From: AV40 sp035568175
Lineage (GTDB): Bacteria > Verrucomicrobiota > Verrucomicrobiia > Chthoniobacterales > UBA10450
Length of the DNA stretch: 64,000 bases
Assembly: GCA_035568175.1 (NCBI GenBank)
Contig: DATMON010000006.1
Span: 23,298-87,297, forward strand
Reading direction: 5' to 3'
Shown in pieces: positions 60,726 to 64,000 of this stretch. The notes below the pieces were generated by a model. That model was given only the letters and a program-made list of their open reading frames with translations, was not told where the DNA came from and ran no database searches. Position 1 is the stretch's first letter, and each line of letters opens with the position of its first letter. A program made the position numbers and the translations under genes.

Positions 60726-61148
60726 CGTTGGCCTAATCGCAGCTGGCGTTGACGTAATGCCGAAAAGCTCTTTCACCGGATCTCGTGACAACACAATGAT
60801 CGTGAATACGCCCAGAATGATCCCAAACGGGAAGAAAAGACATTGCATGCAGGCGGTAACAAAGACGAACCAGTATCGGCGCCGCTGCGCGATGAAGCGC
60901 CCAGCCAGCACGATGCACAGCGCAAAAGTTTCGCCAAGGAGAAAGCCGAAGACGCCTAAGCCGATGAAGATGTATCCGATGATCGCTGGCGGCGGCCCGT
61001 TCTGCGGCTGCGGGTGCGATGATGCGTAGAGCATGACGAGCCCAAAGCCGGCGTAAAGCAGCGGGAAAAACGAAAAGAGCGCTGCGAGGCCGCCGACAAT
61101 GTAGTGGAAGGTCGAGAGCAACCGGAGATGGTCTTCGTCTTGCGACAT
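60720..61148 (-). CDS. Cassette gene: three-TM hypothetical protein
   Basis: 142 residues from MSQDEDHLRLLSTFHYIVGG. TM helices YIVGGLAALFSFFPLLYAGF, IIGYIFIGLGVFGFLLGETF and FVFVTACMQCLFFPFGIILG. The last residues (AIRPTV) and the stop codon run into the attC core, and the start is 9 bp from the core of site 6. No family named. Confidence 0.65.
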   Translation of the reverse strand: MSQDEDHLRLLSTFHYIVGGLAALFSFFPLLYAGFGLVMLYASSHPQPQNGPPPAIIGYIFIGLGVFGFLLGETFALCIVLAGRFIAQRRRYWFVFVTACMQCLFFPFGIILGVFTIIVLSRDPVKELFGITSTPAAIRPTV

Positions 61149-61157
61149 GGACTTGTG

Positions 61158-61281
61158 GTCTAACGAGACAGAGATAAGCCACGGCACGCGTTAGCACAAA
61201 ACTTCATCTCAACAACTCAACTTCTAAACATCTCAACCGGCGCTTCGCGCCCTCGGCATCGGCTTCATAGATTGGTTAGGG
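61158..61281. other. attC-like site 6
   Basis: Core GTCTAAC (61158-61164) and GTTAGGG (61275-61281). Arms GAGATAAGCCACGGC and CGGCATCGGCTTCATAGA pair with one extra C on the right. The loop is AT-rich. Confidence 0.7.
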
Positions 61282-61407
61282 CGCATGGATATCATGGCGC
61301 AGCTTCTGTAATCTGCGAAATCGCTCATCGTAAAATCGGTCGAGCGACAGGGATGGACCGGCCAAGCCCAGTTTTTCCTTAACACTCAACTTAGGATCGG
61401 GCAGCAC
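61276..61407 (-). CDS. Possible 43-residue cassette protein after the methyltransferase
   Basis: A GTG-started frame, MLPDPKLSVKEKLGLAGPSL then SLDRFYDERFRRLQKLRHDIHAP. It ends with a TAA inside the attC core, as expected of a genuine cassette gene. It is in the same frame as the methyltransferase and separated from it by two consecutive TAG codons, so it may be either a separate small gene or the disconnected tail of a longer protein. Function unknown. Confidence 0.45.
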   Translation of the reverse strand: MLPDPKLSVKEKLGLAGPSLSLDRFYDERFRRLQKLRHDIHAP

Positions 61408-61425
61408 AGTGACAGCGCGGTCCTA

Positions 61426-62511
61426 CTACTTATAAGAGATGATCATCTGCTGAAAGTTACTCACCAGGGGGCGAAGCTCGCTACGCACGAATCCTGCGTT
61501 GCTGAGCATTCGCTTGAATTCATCATAGGTATATGCGTCGCCGTTCGGCGTGGTACCGAGCATCGTCATACAGAAAGCCGCTGGTCCGGGAGGGGAAACG
61601 CGGCCCGGATCGGGCACGAAGTCAACCGTGACCGCTCTGCCGTGCGGGGCAAGGGCCGCATGGACTTTTTCGAGCAACCTTTCGCAAGTACTCATATCAA
61701 AGTGATGAAGGAAGTTTGTCAGAAGTATCAAGTCGTAACCCCTGCCGTAATCGACCTCAAAAGCGCTGCCAGGGATTGTGTTATAGCGATTATCTAATCC
61801 CGCTTTCAGAGCATTCTCCTTTGCTACGGCGAGAACGCACTCCCAATCAATTGCAACCACTTCAGCTCGTTTGTTGCGTCGAGCAATCTCAATCCCATAC
61901 ATTCCATGACTGGCAGCAACATCCAACACCTTCAGCTTCTGTTCCGGCCCCTTATCGACAAGTCTGGCCATCTTTTTCGCCGGGACCGCGGCCATCGGAG
62001 CCATTGCCCGGGCAAATTTGACCCACACTTGATGGTCGGGCGTGTTTGTTCCAGCTTCTGGAAGCAAAGTCCCACCCTTGCGAACGACGGCCGTGACGTC
62101 TCTAAATCCGTCGGTCAACATCGGCGAGAGGAAGAACTCAATTGCATCCGCCAGATACCCGGGAGAGCGACGATCCAGCAGCATAGCGGAATCAACGGTT
62201 AGACCGTATCTACCCCTTTTCTTCCTCAAAAATCCCATGACCACTAAATAATCGGAAAGAATACGCATGCCGCGTTCGGAGGCGCCGCAACTCAGAGCAA
62301 GCGCCTGAGATGTTTCGCGCCCTTGACCGATGGCTGTGAAAAGATCGAGTTCGATGGCAGCTTTGATTGCCGCGGTGCGCTGATACGAGTTGACCGCATC
62401 AAGGAACAGGCCAGGGGAGAGCCGGTTCATCATTAGCGATTGAATACTCGAGCGTTGACCAACGCGGCTGGAGGCTAGCTTCAGAAGGCATCTGAGAAAA
62501 TGTTTTCTCAT
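61426..62511 (-). CDS. Cassette gene: O-methyltransferase (hydroxyneurosporene/ASMT type)
   Basis: 361 residues. The N-terminal winged-helix dimerisation domain (AAIKAAIELDLFTAIGQG, MRILSDYLVVMGFLRKKRGRYGL quoted in part) is followed by a SAM-binding Rossmann fold with LKVLDVAASHGMYGIEIARR, VVAIDWECVLAVAKENA, YDLILLTNFLHHFD and AVTVDFVPDPGR. The acceptor is unknown. The true start may be at the internal Met of MNRLSPGLFLDAV. Its ATG lies 6 bp from a degraded core (GTCTAAG). It ends with TAG TAG. Confidence 0.8.
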   Translation of the reverse strand: MRKHFLRCLLKLASSRVGQRSSIQSLMMNRLSPGLFLDAVNSYQRTAAIKAAIELDLFTAIGQGRETSQALALSCGASERGMRILSDYLVVMGFLRKKRGRYGLTVDSAMLLDRRSPGYLADAIEFFLSPMLTDGFRDVTAVVRKGGTLLPEAGTNTPDHQVWVKFARAMAPMAAVPAKKMARLVDKGPEQKLKVLDVAASHGMYGIEIARRNKRAEVVAIDWECVLAVAKENALKAGLDNRYNTIPGSAFEVDYGRGYDLILLTNFLHHFDMSTCERLLEKVHAALAPHGRAVTVDFVPDPGRVSPPGPAAFCMTMLGTTPNGDAYTYDEFKRMLSNAGFVRSELRPLVSNFQQMIISYK

Positions 62512-62517
62512 TAAAGG

Positions 62518-62705
62518 GTCTAAGCCTCTTTAAATAGAGTTTGAAATGTGATCCCCGGATCGGGCCGACGCCTTCCTTTCTCGTGTGCTACCGCGTTTTG
62601 TATCTAATTATTCCCGAAATCCATCGGAATAACGGTGCGTGTCAGACGGTATATCGGTCACGCGCGCTTCGCGCCTTGGCCGTTGGCTTCATCGATTGGT
62701 TAGGG
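62518..62705. other. attC-like site 7, half degraded
   Basis: The right half is intact (TTGGCTTCATCGATTG then GTTAGGG at 62699-62705, with a GCGCGCTTCGCGC hairpin before it). The left half is not recognisable as a pairing arm; only GTCTAAG (62518-62524) remains of the core. Confidence 0.5.
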
Positions 62706-62721
62706 CGCACAGCAGCTCCAA

Positions 62722-62973
62722 TCATCGTCGTGGCCGACCCCGGCGGATTCGATAAATCACCAGGCAAACGAGTCCTAGAGTGAGAATCGCAATTTTACAG
62801 ATGACGTAAACCGTTTGGTCAATGCCGAGGGACTGAACGACAGAATTCTCCACTGCGAGCCACCTCTGACGGTACCACAACCGGAAGAAGAGCGAGCCGG
62901 TCAGCACAAAAATGGCGACTATCACGACAACCTCAATCCATGCCAGACCCGACTGTCGATCTCTTCTGCTCAT
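62722..62973 (-). CDS. Cassette gene: two-TM hypothetical protein
   Basis: 83 residues. Basic N-terminus (MSRRDRQSG), TM1 (WIEVVVIVAIFVLTGSLFFR), a short loop, TM2 (YVICKIAILTLGLVCLVIYR) and a basic tail. Start 5 bp from the core of site 8. No family recognised. Confidence 0.6.
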   Translation of the reverse strand: MSRRDRQSGLAWIEVVVIVAIFVLTGSLFFRLWYRQRWLAVENSVVQSLGIDQTVYVICKIAILTLGLVCLVIYRIRRGRPRR

Positions 62974-62978
62974 GTGCG

Positions 62979-63103
62979 GTCTAACGAGAACAAGCTGAGC
63001 GACCGCTAGAGGGAGCGAAGTTTTTCACGAATAACAGATAACGGTTAACTATTAACGCGCGGCTTTGCCGCGTCCAGCGGTTCGCTTCAGCGTTTGGTTA
63101 GGC
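62979..63103. other. attC-like site 8, best-preserved
   Basis: Consensus cores GTCTAAC (62979-62985) and GTTAGGC (63097-63103). Arms AAGCTGAGCGACCGC and GCGGTTCGCTTCAGCG pair with a single extra T on the right (TCGCTTCAG against TCGCTCAG), the classical extrahelical base. GGCTTTGCC lies in the loop. Confidence 0.78.
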
Positions 63104-63244
63104 GGCTGTTCTCTCTAGAACACAAAACCGCGGAGGAGATGCGAGGGCGCGTTGCCATTAACCTTCTTCGCGGTTTTTGTTTTCGCGACTTCGAGCAATC
63201 CCATCCATCTTGTTTTTCGCCCGGGGAGGTGGAAAGTTTGCGTT

Positions 63245-63316
63245 GTGAAATCACTGTTCGCTGTGTCGGTGCTGGCGTCTGCGGGTTTGACGGCGATGTG
63301 CAATAAAGGGACATGA
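63245..63316 (+). CDS. Possible 23-residue leader or micro-lipoprotein
   Basis: GTG-started frame KSLFAVSVLASAGLTAMCNK ending GT, with a lipobox-like LTAMC and an upstream GGGAGGTGG. Its stop overlaps the following ATG (ATGA), suggesting translational coupling. It could be chance. The remainder of 63104-63312 has no other convincing gene. Confidence 0.3.
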   Translation: MKSLFAVSVLASAGLTAMCNKGT

Positions 63317-64000
63317 AAAAGACGTTTCTTCTCTTTTTCCTGGCCTTGGTCGCGAGGGCTTATGCCGCCCAAAGCGATCTCCCTCCTCTTTACACAGTCA
63401 CTGTCGATTCTCACCGCTGCCTGGTTTTGGAACCGGACCATTTGCCCGAGAATGCGCCTCTCGTCGTTTTGCTCCAAGGAGCTCACGGCTCAGCCACGAG
63501 CCTTATTTACCTTTGGTCCGAACTGCATCTACCGCCCGGCCGGGTCGTATGCCCGGACGGCCGTCTTTTCCTCGAGGGGAAGGGGTTTGGCTGGTATCAC
63601 AAGGAGAATCAAAGCGATATCGTCCAAAGCCGCGACTATCTCTTGAAACTGGTCCAGCGGTTAGGCCCGAAAAGGCCGGTGATCTTTGCTGGATTTTCTC
63701 AAGGCGCGGTCATGTCCATCGTAACGGGGCTTCATTGCTCGAACAAGGTCCTCGCCATCGTTTCCATGAGCGGCTATGTCCCGAATCCGGCGGAAAATTT
63801 GAGAGACCTTAAAGCGCCAAGATCGGTTCCGATCTTGATGGTACATGGGCAAATGGACCAAACAATCCCCATAGCCGACGCCCGTTTTGGAGAGACAAGT
63901 TTGAATGCCCAAGGCTATCACCCGGTCTTCAAGACCCTTTCCATGGGACATAGGATCTCCAAAGAGTCTTTAAATAGTGTTCGTGATTTTTTAGGCCAGG
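63313..64000 (+). CDS. Exported phospholipase/carboxylesterase-type hydrolase, 3' end outside window
   Basis: The frame is open to the window edge (229 codons). Signal peptide (KTFLLFFLALVARAYAA). Core strands PLVVLLQGAHGSA and PVIFAGFSQGAVMSIV with the nucleophile Ser in GFSQG, Asp in MVHGQMDQTIP, and His in TLSMGHRIS. All three catalytic residues are in view, so little is missing. The ribosome site AAAGGG lies just upstream. Substrate unknown. It runs opposite to the cassette genes, so it is either a reversed cassette gene or the chromosomal flank. Confidence 0.85.
   Translation, partial: MKKTFLLFFLALVARAYAAQSDLPPLYTVTVDSHRCLVLEPDHLPENAPLVVLLQGAHGSATSLIYLWSELHLPPGRVVCPDGRLFLEGKGFGWYHKENQSDIVQSRDYLLKLVQRLGPKRPVIFAGFSQGAVMSIVTGLHCSNKVLAIVSMSGYVPNPAENLRDLKAPRSVPILMVHGQMDQTIPIADARFGETSLNAQGYHPVFKTLSMGHRISKESLNSVRDFLGQ

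Noticed and set aside
63115..63486. Minus-strand frame ending next to attC-like site 8, considered as a further cassette gene
   Set aside because: It is mostly antisense to the well-supported hydrolase gene and shows no domain pattern. Its position next to the core keeps it a weak possibility.

Overview
The window reads as a chromosomal segment of a member of the Verrucomicrobiota, most like the soil Spartobacteria/Chthoniobacterales. This is an inference from gene content: a four-gene pilus-like cluster of the Amuc_1098/1099/1100/1101 type, a PEP-CTERM protein, several dockerin-tailed exported beta-propeller proteins, an mcsA-mcsB-clpC operon, abundant REP-type palindromes with two REP-associated tyrosine transposases (RAYTs), and a moderately high GC content. 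No rRNA, tRNA, CRISPR array or prophage was recognised.

Region by region. 1-8 kb: the end of an exported BNR-propeller gene, fabI, a small ABM-fold protein, a GlcD-type oxidase, a secreted beta-barrel-like protein, nadE and rnd. 8-10.7 kb: rho and coaE overlap, next to a small winged-helix gene bracketed by two copies of the same 23-bp palindrome. 10.8-17.8 kb: the pilus-like operon (PilM/N-like, Amuc_1100-like, Amuc_1099-like, secretin), with a RAYT and its REP hairpins wedged into the middle. 18-31 kb: an accessory-looking region with a CPBP protease, a minimal PEP-CTERM protein, a hydrolase, a GT-C type membrane protein flanked by two paralogous 85-residue proteins, two propeller proteins sharing one C-terminal module, a zinc-ribbon microprotein and a two-TM pore-like protein. 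31-53 kb: housekeeping genes, namely a UDP-glucuronate decarboxylase, trpS, an Mla lipid-transport operon (again with a RAYT inside), a Xer recombinase, a TMTC-like TPR membrane protein, clpC-mcsB-mcsA, ilvE, a lolD-like ATPase, trmL and transaldolase.

53.1-63.1 kb: a cassette array that I interpret as part of a chromosomal integron, or an array lacking its integrase. Eight gene cassettes all read on the minus strand. They are separated by attC-like sites with RYYYAAC/GTTRRRY cores, paired arms and a consistent one-base bulge on the stop-codon side. Start codons sit a few bases from one core, and several stop codons lie inside the next core. The cargo includes a DoxX-like membrane protein, an ArnT-like glycosyltransferase, a roughly 1000-residue FG-GAP propeller, an O-methyltransferase and small orphan proteins. 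No integron integrase is in view. The window ends in an alpha/beta-hydrolase gene on the plus strand.

Two signals cut across the map. First, the decamer AAGATCGACA (either strand) occurs 22 times by eye in the 1-53 kb part, in all reading frames and between genes. It is missing from 16.5-31.2 kb and from the cassette array. That pattern resembles a DNA-uptake or chromosome-organising sequence. Second, REP hairpins and RAYT genes repeatedly sit inside operons and even inside reading frames.
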